Below are positions 35,967-45,311 of a stretch of 64,000 nt of DNA, one piece after another. Positions within the stretch are counted from its first letter, which is position 1, and the number at the start of each line of letters is the position of its first letter. The stretch is from Pseudomonas syringae. GTDB taxonomy: Bacteria; Pseudomonadota; Gammaproteobacteria; Pseudomonadales; Pseudomonadaceae. Both the position numbers and the translations under genes were made by a program. Where the stretch lies: contig NZ_LGSI01000068.1 in assembly GCF_001698815.1 (NCBI RefSeq), positions 248,001 through 312,000 on the forward strand, read 5' to 3'. The notes under the pieces are model-generated. The model did no database searches, was not told where the DNA came from, and saw only the letters and a program-made list of their open reading frames with translations.

Positions 35967-36327
35967 GGCTGCGAAATGTATCACCGCCTCGACGGTAAGG
36001 CTAATTACTAACCGTCCTTTTGGAAGTTCCGCCCCTGTCACGCCATAGCCGGAATCTAATACGTAATTTGTCGTGAGGTTTCCGGCACGATCCAAATGGA
36101 AGTGTGACCGGAATCCACAGATCCTGTGCTTTCTGCCATTTATGACTGTCCGCTATGGGCTGGGTTTTGCCTGTCGCACCGTTTGCTTCGGGTCGAGCCC
36201 AGCCAGTCATGGAGATCATGTGCACTGGTCAAGTTGAATGCAGACAGGTGGTCAGGTCCATGCAAATACTCACCATACACTGAGTGGCCAGAAGGGCGGT
36301 TTTATACGCCGCCAAAGAGGAATAACT
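35967..36327. other. Intergenic stretch, no gene seen
   Basis: About 360 bases between the divergent DUF2946 and GNAT genes. It should hold both promoters. Small open frames here lack ribosome sites, and I found no strong repeat or operator. Confidence 0.4.
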
Positions 36328-36846
36328 ATGCATCGAACAACTGCTCGCCTGGTGTTAAGACCGCCAACCGCCGATGATCTGGAAAGTCTGTTCACCATCT
36401 ACGGTGACCCTGCAACTCACCAGTTCAACCCTTTTGCTCCTCTACGGGATCTCGGCCAGGCCCAGGCCCTTCTTGATACATGGCTGTATCACTGGGAGAA
36501 AAAGGGCTATGGACAGTGGGCAGTTTCTACCTTTGAAGCACCGCAGACGTTGATCGGGTTCGGAGGGCTTGATGCACGAATGTACGTCGAAATTGAGTGT
36601 CTGAATCTCGGGTATCGATTTGCCGCCACTGCGTGGGGCAAAGGATATGCGACAGAACTTAGCCAAGCAGCACTTGATTACGGTTTTGAGGAGCTTGGAT
36701 TAAACGAGGTCTTTGCGGTGGTGCGTCCCAACCATTCGGTCTCGATCCGTGTTTTGGAAAAGATAGGCATGCAGCGTGTCGATCTTTTGGATGATGTTCC
36801 AGGGCAGCCGCCTAGCCTGGTATTCAAAGCCAGACGGTCAGGATGA
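36328..36846 (+). CDS. GNAT acetyltransferase, RimJ/RimL type
   Basis: The 172-residue protein starts at an ATG with AGAGGAA upstream. Family features are the N-terminal TARLVLRPPTADDLESL block and the acetyl-CoA loop WGKGYATE near residue 110. A later segment reads NEVFAVVRPNHSVSIRVLEKIGM. RimJ/L-type members acetylate N-terminal or small-molecule amines. The substrate cannot be told. The gene is monocistronic and has no clear link to its neighbours. Confidence 0.88.
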   Translation: MHRTTARLVLRPPTADDLESLFTIYGDPATHQFNPFAPLRDLGQAQALLDTWLYHWEKKGYGQWAVSTFEAPQTLIGFGGLDARMYVEIECLNLGYRFAATAWGKGYATELSQAALDYGFEELGLNEVFAVVRPNHSVSIRVLEKIGMQRVDLLDDVPGQPPSLVFKARRSG

Positions 36847-36959
36847 GACGCCAAGTCGCGCGAGCCCGCCGTAAGGAATCGCGCATAGTTGGTTTTTCAG
36901 GCTGAGCACTTGGCAGAATGGCTTCGATGCTCGGTCTAACGGGTCGAAACAGTAAGGCA

Positions 36960-37853
36960 TTAAGGTAATGATGGTAATAGCTTTATCTTGTTTTTGACGA
37001 AAGTGAGAAACGCTTTTGTCAGGCGTGATGGTGTCATTCGCTCAGAGGTTACGATGCCGTATTCGAAGTCGATCACGGGTACGAATGGGCGTACTAACAC
37101 CTTGGGACCCAAAGTGTTGGCTACTGCCGGGTCGATAATAGACACCCCTGCACCGCAGCTGACAAAGGAAGCAATAGCCGCTGAGAGATGGCATTCGATG
37201 CTTAGCTGACGCTCTATCTGGCGGTTCGCAAATAGCTCATCGATGATGCGTCGGGTGTCCAGTTCCTTGGGGAATGAGATAAAAGATTCGCCGGCTAGGT
37301 CCTCAGGGGTAATGCAGTCCCGCTCTGCCAGCCTATGTCCATGGGGCAAAATACATCGCATGGGCGCTGCAAAAAGCCGCTCTAGCTTTACGCCGGGTTG
37401 CCACGTCGTGTACGTAATAAATCCTACATCGCATTGCTCGTTAGCCACCATCTCGCTCACGGTCTTTGTTCCGTGAATTGCGAAAACCACGGTAACGCCC
37501 GCATGCAGCGAGATGAACTCTGAGATCCAGGCTGGGAGTAATCCTTCGGCCAATGCGGGGGCACAGCATACCGTCAACGCGCCTTTGTTGACCGAGCGAA
37601 TCTGGCGCGCAGCATGAGCAATCCTCTCAACTCCGACAAAAGAGCGTTCTACCTCCCGATACAACAGCGCTGCATCCGAGGTCGGAAACAGCCGACCTTT
37701 TTCCCGTGTGAACAGCTTAAATCCCACATCCTCCTCAAGGTCGACAATCAATCGAGTAACGGCCGGCTGGGTGATGCTCATCATCTCCGCTGCGCTGGTG
37801 ACGGAATGTCTTAGCATCACTGCACGAAAGGCTTCTAGCTGTCGATTTTTCAT
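36960..37853 (-). CDS. LysR regulator divergent from the histidine-linked operon
   Basis: The 297-residue protein opens with the LysR helix-turn-helix (LEAFRAVMLRHSVTSAAEMMSITQPAVTRLI). The effector domain includes GALTVCCAPALAEG near residue 90. AGGAAGAGAG precedes the ATG. It is transcribed away from the transporter operon starting at 38139, with 285 bases between. Two copies of ATATTTAGACAT lie there, one near each gene, and are candidate sites for it. Confidence 0.92.
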   Translation of the reverse strand: MKNRQLEAFRAVMLRHSVTSAAEMMSITQPAVTRLIVDLEEDVGFKLFTREKGRLFPTSDAALLYREVERSFVGVERIAHAARQIRSVNKGALTVCCAPALAEGLLPAWISEFISLHAGVTVVFAIHGTKTVSEMVANEQCDVGFITYTTWQPGVKLERLFAAPMRCILPHGHRLAERDCITPEDLAGESFISFPKELDTRRIIDELFANRQIERQLSIECHLSAAIASFVSCGAGVSIIDPAVANTLGPKVLVRPFVPVIDFEYGIVTSERMTPSRLTKAFLTFVKNKIKLLPSLP

Positions 37854-37870
37854 CTCTCTTCCTAGGCATC

Positions 37871-38034
37871 ATATTTAGACATTTAAGCGCTCTATATTGG
37901 CGCGCTTACGCACTGTGCGGGTGCATTTACTAGAAATGGCTATTCTAATCTTTCTTCATTATGTCGATTTATATGGCTTCAAGAGAAGTAGAGCCTAATC
38001 GTTTGGCTTTGAAATTCACATAATATTTAGACAT
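37871..38034. promoter_or_regulatory. Repeated 12-base motif in the LysR/operon intergenic region
   Basis: ATATTTAGACAT occurs at 37871-37882 and again at 38023-38034, both in the same orientation. The first lies 18 bases from the LysR start, the second about 105 bases ahead of the binding-protein gene. Position and repetition suggest regulator sites. Confidence 0.45.
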
Positions 38035-38138
38035 GGATCACGAGTAAAAGGTGATTGGATCTCCTGGCTGCAAGCGCAGACACTAGGTTTGCCCGGAATG
38101 TGCGGGCATCGATAGTGGCACTCAATTCAGGAGTCAAC

Positions 38139-39170
38139 ATGATCAGAAAGTTCGCCCCCGCACTCGTCGCGGCATCGCTGTTCGCAAGTCACGTTCAAGC
38201 CGATCAGCCCACTCTTTACGTTGCTGTTTTTGGTGGCTCTTTTGAGAAACTGCTCAAAGAGCAGATCGTGCCGGACTTCGAAAAGCTGACCAGCAGCAAG
38301 GTGATTCTGGTCCCAGGTGATACGACAACCACTATGGCACGCATGCAGGCTCAGAAAGGCAAGCAGACCTTGGACGTTGCCTTTCTGGACGACGGTCCAA
38401 TGGCCCAGGCTGCTCAATTAGGTTATTGCGAGACGTTGACCGATGCACCGGTTTACAAGGAGCTATTCGACGTCGCTCACTTCAAAAGCAATAAGGCAGT
38501 GACCATTGGTCTTAACGGTACTGGCATTGTTTACAACGAGCGAGTATTCGCGGCCAAGGGATGGGCACCGCCCACGTCGTGGAAAGATTTGGCGAACCCT
38601 TTATACAAAGGGCACGTACAGTTCCCAAGCATCACGAACGGCTACGGGATCGAGGGCCTAGTGATGTTTGCGCGCCTCAATGGTGGGGGCGAGCAGGCCA
38701 TGGAGCCGGGTTTTGCTGCGATAAAGAAGGACGTGGCACCTAATGTTTTGTCCTTCGATCCATCACCTGGAAAAATTTCCGAACTGTTCCAGAACGACAG
38801 CCTCTGGATTGGTGTTTGGGGGTCCGGTCGCACCCAGGCATTGCGCAATCAAGGCGTCCCGGTGAAGTTCGTCGCTCCTAAAGAAGGTGCTATGGCCTTA
38901 GGACTAAGTGTGTGCCCGGTCAAGCACGAGACCGTAAATGCTTTGGCTCAGAAGTTTGTCCAGTACACCTTGAGTCCGGAAGTCCAGGTCCTTTTTGCTG
39001 ATGGAGAAGGTGTGGCGCCGGTCAATAAGAACACCAAGTTACCACCTTCAGTTCAGGCAAAGGTTCCAGATCAAGAGACCGTTGCGGGAATGCTCAGCGT
39101 TGATTGGGACGTGGTAAATGCCATGCGACCTGCTTGGATACAGCAGTGGAATCGTCAGATCGAACAATAA
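38139..39170 (+). CDS. ABC transporter binding protein (PotD-like)
   Basis: The 343-residue protein has a signal peptide ending at VQA (about residue 23). A family-1/8 binding fold follows (TLYVAVFGGSFEKLLKEQIVP), of the class that serves polyamine- and opine-type importers. The ATG at 38139 has AGGAG upstream; the frame is open earlier. It begins the operon with ATPase and two permeases. The ligand is unknown but should feed the oxidase and HutH encoded downstream. Confidence 0.92.
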   Translation: MIRKFAPALVAASLFASHVQADQPTLYVAVFGGSFEKLLKEQIVPDFEKLTSSKVILVPGDTTTTMARMQAQKGKQTLDVAFLDDGPMAQAAQLGYCETLTDAPVYKELFDVAHFKSNKAVTIGLNGTGIVYNERVFAAKGWAPPTSWKDLANPLYKGHVQFPSITNGYGIEGLVMFARLNGGGEQAMEPGFAAIKKDVAPNVLSFDPSPGKISELFQNDSLWIGVWGSGRTQALRNQGVPVKFVAPKEGAMALGLSVCPVKHETVNALAQKFVQYTLSPEVQVLFADGEGVAPVNKNTKLPPSVQAKVPDQETVAGMLSVDWDVVNAMRPAWIQQWNRQIEQ

Positions 39171-39252
39171 AATCTACATAACAGGCGGTGCGGCTGAAAG
39201 CCGCCCTGCCTGAGATGGCATCTGTACGGACAAGCAAAAAGCGAGTCAGCAA

Positions 39253-40335
39253 ATGAGTTATTTGATTATCGAAGGCCTGAGCAAGTCCTACGGGGATGTG
39301 AGGGTCCTGCATGAAATCAATCTAAATATCGAACAGGGCGAATTCATTTCGCTGCTTGGGCCCTCGGGGTGTGGAAAGACAACTACGTTGCAAATGATCG
39401 CAGGCTTCCTTGAGCCCAGCGATGGCGATATCCGTTTACAGGGCAAGTCGTTATTGGGTCAGCCGCCAGCCCAGCGTGGCTTAGGCGTCGTTTTTCAAAG
39501 TTATGCGCTGTTTGCGCACATGACTGTTCGGGAAAATATTGAATTCGGCCTCCAAATGCGCGGGGTTGCACGGGCCGAGCGAACGCGCCAAGTAAACCAG
39601 TCACTGGAGTTGGTGCAACTGGGCGCCCATGCTGACAAGTTTCCGCGAGACCTTTCCGGCGGTCAGCGGCAGCGCGTCGCATTGGCCAGGGCTTTGGTCA
39701 TTAAGCCACCGTTGCTTTTGCTAGACGAACCTCTATCCAATCTGGACGCCAAGCTGCGTCACGATATGCAGACTGAGCTGCAAAGTATTCAACGCCAAGT
39801 GGGGACAACCACGATCATGGTCACTCATGATCAGGATGAGGCCTTGGCCATGAGCGATCGAGTTGCCCTTCTAGATCGTGGTCGCATTGTGCGCTTTGAT
39901 AAACCCAATCATCTCTATGACGATCCAGGTTCGCGCTTTGCTGCTGATTTCATCGGCCGCGCCAATCTGTTAACTGGCGAGGTCGTGCTGCGGGGCAGTC
40001 AGCGACAATTCGTCTGTGGCGTAGGCAGTCTTAACCTCAATGCTGAAATCCCCTGTGGTCGCGCGACGTTGTCCTTGCGGCCTGAGCGAATTGACCTTGT
40101 TGATAGTTCGAATGCCGTTCTTCGCGGTCAGGTAATGGGATGCGTGTTTAAGGGGAATTGCTGGCTGGTCACGGTCATGACCGAGCTTGGGGTTCTGCAT
40201 GTTATGCGTGCCAATCGCGGTCAGCTTGCCGTGTTGCCTGGTGAACATGTCGGTCTAGCGTGGGAGCCTTCGGCTCTACGTCACTTGATTATTAGTAATG
40301 ATTCAGCAGCGACCTCTTCTGGGGTGGAACCATGA
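39253..40335 (+). CDS. ABC transporter ATPase (PotA-like)
   Basis: The 360-residue ATPase has Walker A GPSGCGKTT (about 38-46), signature LSGGQRQR and Walker B LLLLDEPLSNLD. A C-terminal TOBE domain from about residue 240 is typical of Pot/Opu/Fbp-type importers. The stop overlaps the first permease start as ATGA. It provides energy for the importer encoded around it. Confidence 0.95.
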   Translation: MSYLIIEGLSKSYGDVRVLHEINLNIEQGEFISLLGPSGCGKTTTLQMIAGFLEPSDGDIRLQGKSLLGQPPAQRGLGVVFQSYALFAHMTVRENIEFGLQMRGVARAERTRQVNQSLELVQLGAHADKFPRDLSGGQRQRVALARALVIKPPLLLLDEPLSNLDAKLRHDMQTELQSIQRQVGTTTIMVTHDQDEALAMSDRVALLDRGRIVRFDKPNHLYDDPGSRFAADFIGRANLLTGEVVLRGSQRQFVCGVGSLNLNAEIPCGRATLSLRPERIDLVDSSNAVLRGQVMGCVFKGNCWLVTVMTELGVLHVMRANRGQLAVLPGEHVGLAWEPSALRHLIISNDSAATSSGVEP

Positions 40336-41231
40336 ATCAAGTGTCTGTATTGGCTCCTCGGCGGAAAGCTTTCTCCTTTAGTAGCCGTGCACTGTTACTG
40401 CTACTCCCAGCGAGTCTATTGTTCATCGCTCTCCTCGCAATTCCAATGTTGATGATGGGCGAATTAAGCCTGTACAGTTTTGATATAACTACCAGCACCA
40501 CGTTGCCTGCCCGCTCGTTGCACAACTACGCCTTAGTGCTAGTCGATCCTTATTACCAAACGATTTTTCTGCGCACCTTTGGGCTGGCGTTAGCTGTCAC
40601 AGTGGGCGCAGTGGTGCTTGGCGTCCCAGAGGCTTACATCATCTATCGGATGCGGCCCCGCTGGCGTACGTGCTTCCTGATCCTGACCTTGGCTCCGTTG
40701 CTGATCTCTGCGGTTGTCAGGACTCTCGGCTGGTCGATCTTGCTCAGTCAGAACGGGATCATTGGTAGCGTGCTCGTGTGGTTGGGGCTGATGGATAGCA
40801 ATGCACAACTGCTGTTCTCGTTTTGGGCTGTGGTTGTGGTTCTGATCCATGCCTTAGTGCCGTTGGTCATTTTGTCAGTCTGGACCTCGTTGCAAGGCAT
40901 AGACCCTCAGAGTTGTGATGCTGCCCTTAGCCTGGGTGCTGGGCAACTGGCGGTCTGGCGTCGAATCGTATTGCCCCAAGTGTTGCCTGGTGTGTTGTCC
41001 GGGAGCCTGATGACATTCGCCCTTAGCGCTAGTGCGTTTGCTACCCCGGCGCTGATTGGCGGCCGACGTTTGAAGGTCGCAGCAACCGCTGCTTACGATG
41101 AGTTTCTCAATACCCTGAACTGGCCGATGGGCGCGACCATCGCGGTTCTATTGCTGCTGATTAACCTTCTGGTGATTGGAGTGTACGGCAAGTTAGTCGA
41201 ACGTCGAATTCAAAAACGGCTGGGGCGCTGA
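40332..41231 (+). CDS. ABC transporter permease (PotB-like)
   Basis: The 299-residue inner-membrane protein has six helices and the EAA-type loop near residue 195 (CDAALSLGAGQLAVWRRIVLP) that contacts the ATPase. It overlaps the ATPase stop by four bases and ends one base before the next permease. The pair forms the channel. Confidence 0.95.
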   Translation: MNQVSVLAPRRKAFSFSSRALLLLLPASLLFIALLAIPMLMMGELSLYSFDITTSTTLPARSLHNYALVLVDPYYQTIFLRTFGLALAVTVGAVVLGVPEAYIIYRMRPRWRTCFLILTLAPLLISAVVRTLGWSILLSQNGIIGSVLVWLGLMDSNAQLLFSFWAVVVVLIHALVPLVILSVWTSLQGIDPQSCDAALSLGAGQLAVWRRIVLPQVLPGVLSGSLMTFALSASAFATPALIGGRRLKVAATAAYDEFLNTLNWPMGATIAVLLLLINLLVIGVYGKLVERRIQKRLGR

Positions 41232-41232
41232 C

Positions 41233-42030
41233 ATGAACAAAAATGGAGTCTTGGCGCTCGTTTTTCACAGCATTTTTTCAGTGTTCCTGGCAGCACCTTT
41301 GGTCGTCGTGTGTCTGGTCGCTTTTACACCGGACAACATGTTGACCATTCCGACACTGCACTTTTCACTGCGCTGGTTCGTAGCGCTGTTCAATGACAAC
41401 GGTTTTATCACTGCATTCTGGAACAGCATTATTCTGGCGACTCTTTCCGCGACAGGGGCTGCGCTACTAGGTGTTCCTGCTGCTATGGGATTGTCTCGTT
41501 ACCAGTTTCCCGGTCGGGCGGCTCTGAACGGTTTGCTGTTGTCGCCGTTGATGATTCCTCCTGTAGTTCTCGGCGTTGCGTTGCTGCGGCTATTTAATGA
41601 ATTCAACGTGAACGGTTCGTTTAGCTCGTTGGTATTGGCTCACGTGATGTTGATCTTTCCTTACTCGCTGCGCCTGATCATGGCGTCGATGGTGAGTCTT
41701 TCTCGTGAGCCTGAGCATGCAGCGTTGTCTCTGGGCGCTAGCGCCTGGACGACCTTTCGGCGCATCACGTTTCCCTCACTTCTCCCTGGAATACTTGGCG
41801 GTTGGGTGCTGGCGTTTGCTAGCAGTTTTGACGAACTGACTGCAACCATATTCCTCGCTTCCCCCGCGACAATCACCTTGCCAGTGCGGATCTATATGAG
41901 CATGACCGAAACCGTTGATCCCATGGTAGCGGCCGTGGCAGTCGTGATCATCGCGGTGACCTTGGGCTTAATGATCGTGCTTGACCGACTGGTAGGGCTG
42001 GACAAAGTTTTAATGGGAAAAAAATCATGA
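41233..42030 (+). CDS. ABC transporter permease (PotC-like)
   Basis: The 265-residue protein has six helices and the coupling loop EHAALSLGASAWTTFRRITFP near residue 160. It is the second half of the transport channel. Its stop overlaps the FAD-oxidase start as ATGA, so import and catabolic genes are directly coupled. Confidence 0.95.
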   Translation: MNKNGVLALVFHSIFSVFLAAPLVVVCLVAFTPDNMLTIPTLHFSLRWFVALFNDNGFITAFWNSIILATLSATGAALLGVPAAMGLSRYQFPGRAALNGLLLSPLMIPPVVLGVALLRLFNEFNVNGSFSSLVLAHVMLIFPYSLRLIMASMVSLSREPEHAALSLGASAWTTFRRITFPSLLPGILGGWVLAFASSFDELTATIFLASPATITLPVRIYMSMTETVDPMVAAVAVVIIAVTLGLMIVLDRLVGLDKVLMGKKS

Positions 42031-43127
42031 AGATCGATTACGACTACGTAGTGGTCGGTGGCGGGCTGGTGGGGATGGCCATCGCTTATGGACTGGCTAA
42101 ACGAGGTGTCAGAACTCTGGTGCTGGATGGCGAGGACTCAAGCATACGCGCCGCCCGAGGCAACTTCGGCCTGGTATGGGTCTCGAGTAAGGGTTCCAAG
42201 CAAATCGATTATGCACGCTGGTCATTGGAGTCCTCGCAGCTTTGGCCCGGCTTCTGCCAAGAACTTGAAGACGCCAGTGGTATGAAACTGGGGTACGAAA
42301 AACCCGGTGGAATGATGATCGCGATGAGCGAGGAAGGTCTGGCCAGCAGTGCAGCGGGGCTGGCAAAGCTCCATGCGCAAGACAACAGATTGACCTATGA
42401 AGTCCTCGACAACGCGCAGTTGAAGGAGCGTATACCAGCGATCGGCGCCGACGTGACCGGGGCCGTCTATTCGCCCCACGACGGGCACGTCAGTCCGCTC
42501 TATACATTACGGGGCCTGTTCGCGGCCTTTGAGCAGGCCGGAGGCGTCTATAAGACCGACTCACGTGTCGATTTGATTGTTCCGCATGAGGGTGGTTTCC
42601 GGCTAACCGTGGGCAAACAGGTAATTGATGCTGGAAAAGTTGTTCTGTGTGCCGGCCTTGGGAATCGTGAATTGGCACCTATGGTGGGCCTGCGCGCTCC
42701 TGTAGTGCCGCTTCGGGGGCAAATTCTAGTGACCGAGCGGGTTAAACGGTTCCTTGATTACCCGACCATCTCTGTACGCCAGACGGCCGAGGGTTCTCTG
42801 TTATTGGGAGAGTCCGCTGAAGATGTGGATATGGATGACGGTGTAACCCCTGGGGTCATCGCTCATATCGCACAGAAAGCAATTGCGCCGTTTCCCATGC
42901 TCAAAAACGTCCGCGTTGTACGAGCTTGGGGTTCGCTGCGGATTATGACCCCTGACAGCATGCCGATTTACGAAGAATCACTCACCCATCCTGGTGCGTT
43001 CGTTGCCATGTGCCATAGCGGCGTGACGCTGGCGGCAGCCCATTGCGAAAAACTCGTGCCCTGGCTGATGGGTGCTCCACGTCCCTCTCTTCTCGATTAC
43101 TTCTATGCCAAACGTTTCGTTATTTAA
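42027..43127 (+). CDS. FAD-dependent amino acid oxidase subunit (HcnC/OoxB/DAO-like)
   Basis: The 366-residue protein has the FAD loop VVGGGLVGMAIAYGLAKRG (about 8-26) and a DAO-type fold with the late RAWGSLRIMTPDSMP and CHSGVTLAAA segments. It resembles glycine oxidase, D-amino acid dehydrogenase, HcnC and opine oxidase OoxB. With the next two genes it forms a three-subunit membrane-linked dehydrogenase that converts a secondary or N-substituted amino acid to an imine. The next gene starts inside its last codons. Confidence 0.9.
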   Translation: MKIDYDYVVVGGGLVGMAIAYGLAKRGVRTLVLDGEDSSIRAARGNFGLVWVSSKGSKQIDYARWSLESSQLWPGFCQELEDASGMKLGYEKPGGMMIAMSEEGLASSAAGLAKLHAQDNRLTYEVLDNAQLKERIPAIGADVTGAVYSPHDGHVSPLYTLRGLFAAFEQAGGVYKTDSRVDLIVPHEGGFRLTVGKQVIDAGKVVLCAGLGNRELAPMVGLRAPVVPLRGQILVTERVKRFLDYPTISVRQTAEGSLLLGESAEDVDMDDGVTPGVIAHIAQKAIAPFPMLKNVRVVRAWGSLRIMTPDSMPIYEESLTHPGAFVAMCHSGVTLAAAHCEKLVPWLMGAPRPSLLDYFYAKRFVI

Positions 43128-43413
43128 CGCGCGCGCTAGTGCGCCATCCACTCAGGTTTCAATCCTGATAAATGGGCATGACTTTTCCGTGCCTGAATAC
43201 ATGACAGTAGCGGCTGCGCTGCTGAGTGTAGGCATCACTCAGGTTCGCGAGACACCGGTGTCGAATGCACCGAGGGCACCGTTCTGCATGATGGGTGCCT
43301 GTTTTGAATGCCTGGTGGAAATTGACGGGGTTCCGAATCAACAGGCCTGTATGACGCTGGTGAAGCCCGGAATGACGATTCGATCCATGATCGGAGCCAG
43401 GAGTCTCAAATGA
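43105..43413 (+). CDS. [2Fe-2S] subunit (HcnA/OoxX-like)
   Basis: The 102-residue protein has four Cys for a plant-type [2Fe-2S] cluster: CMMGACFEC near residue 60 and a later QQAC. It is the electron-transfer subunit of HcnABC-like oxidases. The ATG at 43105 overlaps the end of the DAO gene by 23 bases; the frame extends upstream with a GTG. The stop overlaps the next gene by four bases. Confidence 0.88.
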   Translation: MPNVSLFNARASAPSTQVSILINGHDFSVPEYMTVAAALLSVGITQVRETPVSNAPRAPFCMMGACFECLVEIDGVPNQQACMTLVKPGMTIRSMIGARSLK

Positions 43414-44843
43414 GCATGATCCATGTTGACCTTCTAATCATCGGCGCAGGCCCTGCTGGTATGGCCTGTGCGTTACAGGCCAAAGAGGCGGGCCTTGACG
43501 TATTGTTAATGGATGAAAATCCCCTGCCTGGGGGACAGATTTATCGCAGCGTCTCCCAGTCTCCTCTGGCTGACCCCATTTTGTTGGGCAAAGACTATAC
43601 CGCTGGTGCGGCGCTGGTAGAGCGTTTCCTAGCCAGCAGCGTTACCTACTGGCCAGATACCTTGGCGTGGCAAATTACCCAGGACCGGCAAGTTAGCTTT
43701 ACTCGCAATGGACCTAGTGGCGGTAGTGGCCAGATTCAGGCTCGCGCATTAGTGATCGCTAATGGCGCTCAAGAGCGGCCCTCTCCATTTCCGGGCTGGA
43801 CATTGCCTGGCGTTATGGGAATCGGCGCGGCTCAAACGCTGTTGAAGTCAGCGGCGCTTTTACCGAGCAAGCGCGTTGTACTCGCTGGAAGCGGGCCGTT
43901 GCTCTATTTGTTTGCCTGGCAATTGATAAGGTCGGGCAGTTCCGTGGCAGCGATTCTGGACACCACTCCACGAAATAATCGTCTTCCTGCACTTCGCCAT
44001 TTGTTTTCAGCGTTGCGTGCCCCAGGATATTTACTCAAAGGGCTAGGTCTATTAAGGGCTATTGCCGCAAGTTCTATCCCGCATATCCGTCAGGTCGAAA
44101 CGCTGGAAGCGCGGGGCGATGGCGCAGTAGATAGCGTTCGCTACTCCGTAAGCGGGTCCTTCACGGATATTGACTCTGACCTACTGCTGGTCCATCAGGG
44201 GGTCATTCCAAACGTTCAGTTGTCCCGCTCTCTGGGTTGTGAACACCGTTGGGACGAGGTGCAATTATGTTGGCGCCCTGATGCTGATGTTTGGGGTGAA
44301 ACGTCACTGGCGGGAGTTTTCATCGCGGGTGACGGTGCAGGCATTGATGGCGCGAAGGCCGCGGAGCTTTCCGGCGCACTGACGGCACTACGGATCAGTC
44401 AACAACTTGGATGTTTGACAGAGAACGTCCGAGATATACGGGCGGTCAAGCTACAACGTCAGTTAAATCGCCATCAAGCCATACGGCCATTTCTAGACAC
44501 GTTGTATCGCCCCGCAGACATTTTTCGTCGTCCCGCAGACCAGACCATTGTTTGCCGGTGCGAAGAAGTCAGTGCGGGTGATATCCGGGCGATGAGCCGA
44601 CTCGGTTGCAGTGGGCCTAATCAAACGAAATCATTTTCGCGTTGCGGCATGGGCCCATGTCAGGGGCGCATGTGCGGCCTCGTTGTTGCTGAACTCTTGG
44701 CCGAGTGCACAAAGGCAACGATGCAGAAGGTGGGTTACTACCGGATTCGTCCTCCGATCAAACCAGTACAGCTAGTTGACTTGGCAAACGCTTATGTTCC
44801 GGATGTGAATGCGGTCCCGTTGAAAGAGTTTGCACCTAAGTAG
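43410..44843 (+). CDS. NAD(P)/FAD oxidoreductase subunit with BFD-like domain (HcnB/OoxA-like)
   Basis: The 477-residue protein has a Rossmann FAD loop IIGAGPAGMACALQAKEAG (about 9-27), a second nucleotide loop VVLAGSGPLL near residue 155 and a C-terminal [2Fe-2S] domain (VCRCEEVSAGDIRAM, then RCGMGPCQGRMCG). This is the HcnB/OoxA layout. The three subunits together resemble hydrogen cyanide synthase and opine oxidases; the order here is C-A-B rather than A-B-C. The RidA and HutH genes downstream argue against cyanide production. Confidence 0.9.
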   Translation: MSMIHVDLLIIGAGPAGMACALQAKEAGLDVLLMDENPLPGGQIYRSVSQSPLADPILLGKDYTAGAALVERFLASSVTYWPDTLAWQITQDRQVSFTRNGPSGGSGQIQARALVIANGAQERPSPFPGWTLPGVMGIGAAQTLLKSAALLPSKRVVLAGSGPLLYLFAWQLIRSGSSVAAILDTTPRNNRLPALRHLFSALRAPGYLLKGLGLLRAIAASSIPHIRQVETLEARGDGAVDSVRYSVSGSFTDIDSDLLLVHQGVIPNVQLSRSLGCEHRWDEVQLCWRPDADVWGETSLAGVFIAGDGAGIDGAKAAELSGALTALRISQQLGCLTENVRDIRAVKLQRQLNRHQAIRPFLDTLYRPADIFRRPADQTIVCRCEEVSAGDIRAMSRLGCSGPNQTKSFSRCGMGPCQGRMCGLVVAELLAECTKATMQKVGYYRIRPPIKPVQLVDLANAYVPDVNAVPLKEFAPK

Positions 44844-44923
44844 CTTGATGTCTGTTTTAGATCGAAGTGCATGCCTTGGGTGGTTTCTGAGTTTCCTTAT
44901 TATCAATCCTTCAGGAGTTTAAA

Positions 44924-45286
44924 GTGAAAGATATCGTTCGTATCGACTGTAATCACCGTATGAGTCGGGCCGTCGTGAGTAATGGTTTTGTGTTCGTTGG
45001 CGGCCAAACGGCCGCAGATTCTTCACAGGATATCAAAGGCCAGACCGCCCAAGTATTGAAAAAAATAGACGGATTCTTGGAAAAGGCGGGAGTAGACAAA
45101 ACCCGCATTGTTTCCGCGCAGATATGGCTCGCAGACATTAAGTCCCATTTTTCGGACATGAACGAGGTATGGGATGCGTGGGTGCCGCAAGGGCATACGC
45201 CCGCCCGTGCTACGGTCGAGTCGCGACTGGCTTTGCCAGAGCTGCTGATAGAAATCACAGTTGTAGCGGCTGTCTATTCTTTCTAG
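44924..45286 (+). CDS. RidA/YjgF imine deaminase
   Basis: The 120-residue protein starts at GTG with AGGAG upstream. It keeps the catalytic Arg95 in PARATVE and the Glu110 in LLIEITVVA, so it should hydrolyse imines to keto acids and ammonia. Placed between an imine-forming oxidase and HutH, it would clear reactive imines from the oxidase. About 80 bases separate it from the oxidase and 25 from hutH. Confidence 0.9.
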   Translation: MKDIVRIDCNHRMSRAVVSNGFVFVGGQTAADSSQDIKGQTAQVLKKIDGFLEKAGVDKTRIVSAQIWLADIKSHFSDMNEVWDAWVPQGHTPARATVESRLALPELLIEITVVAAVYSF

Positions 45287-45311
45287 GTCAACACCGTTTT
45301 AGAGGAATTCT

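Noticed and set aside
42027..44843. Hydrogen cyanide synthase hcnABC
   Set aside because: Subunit order is C-A-B and the importer, RidA and HutH neighbours favour amino acid or opine catabolism.
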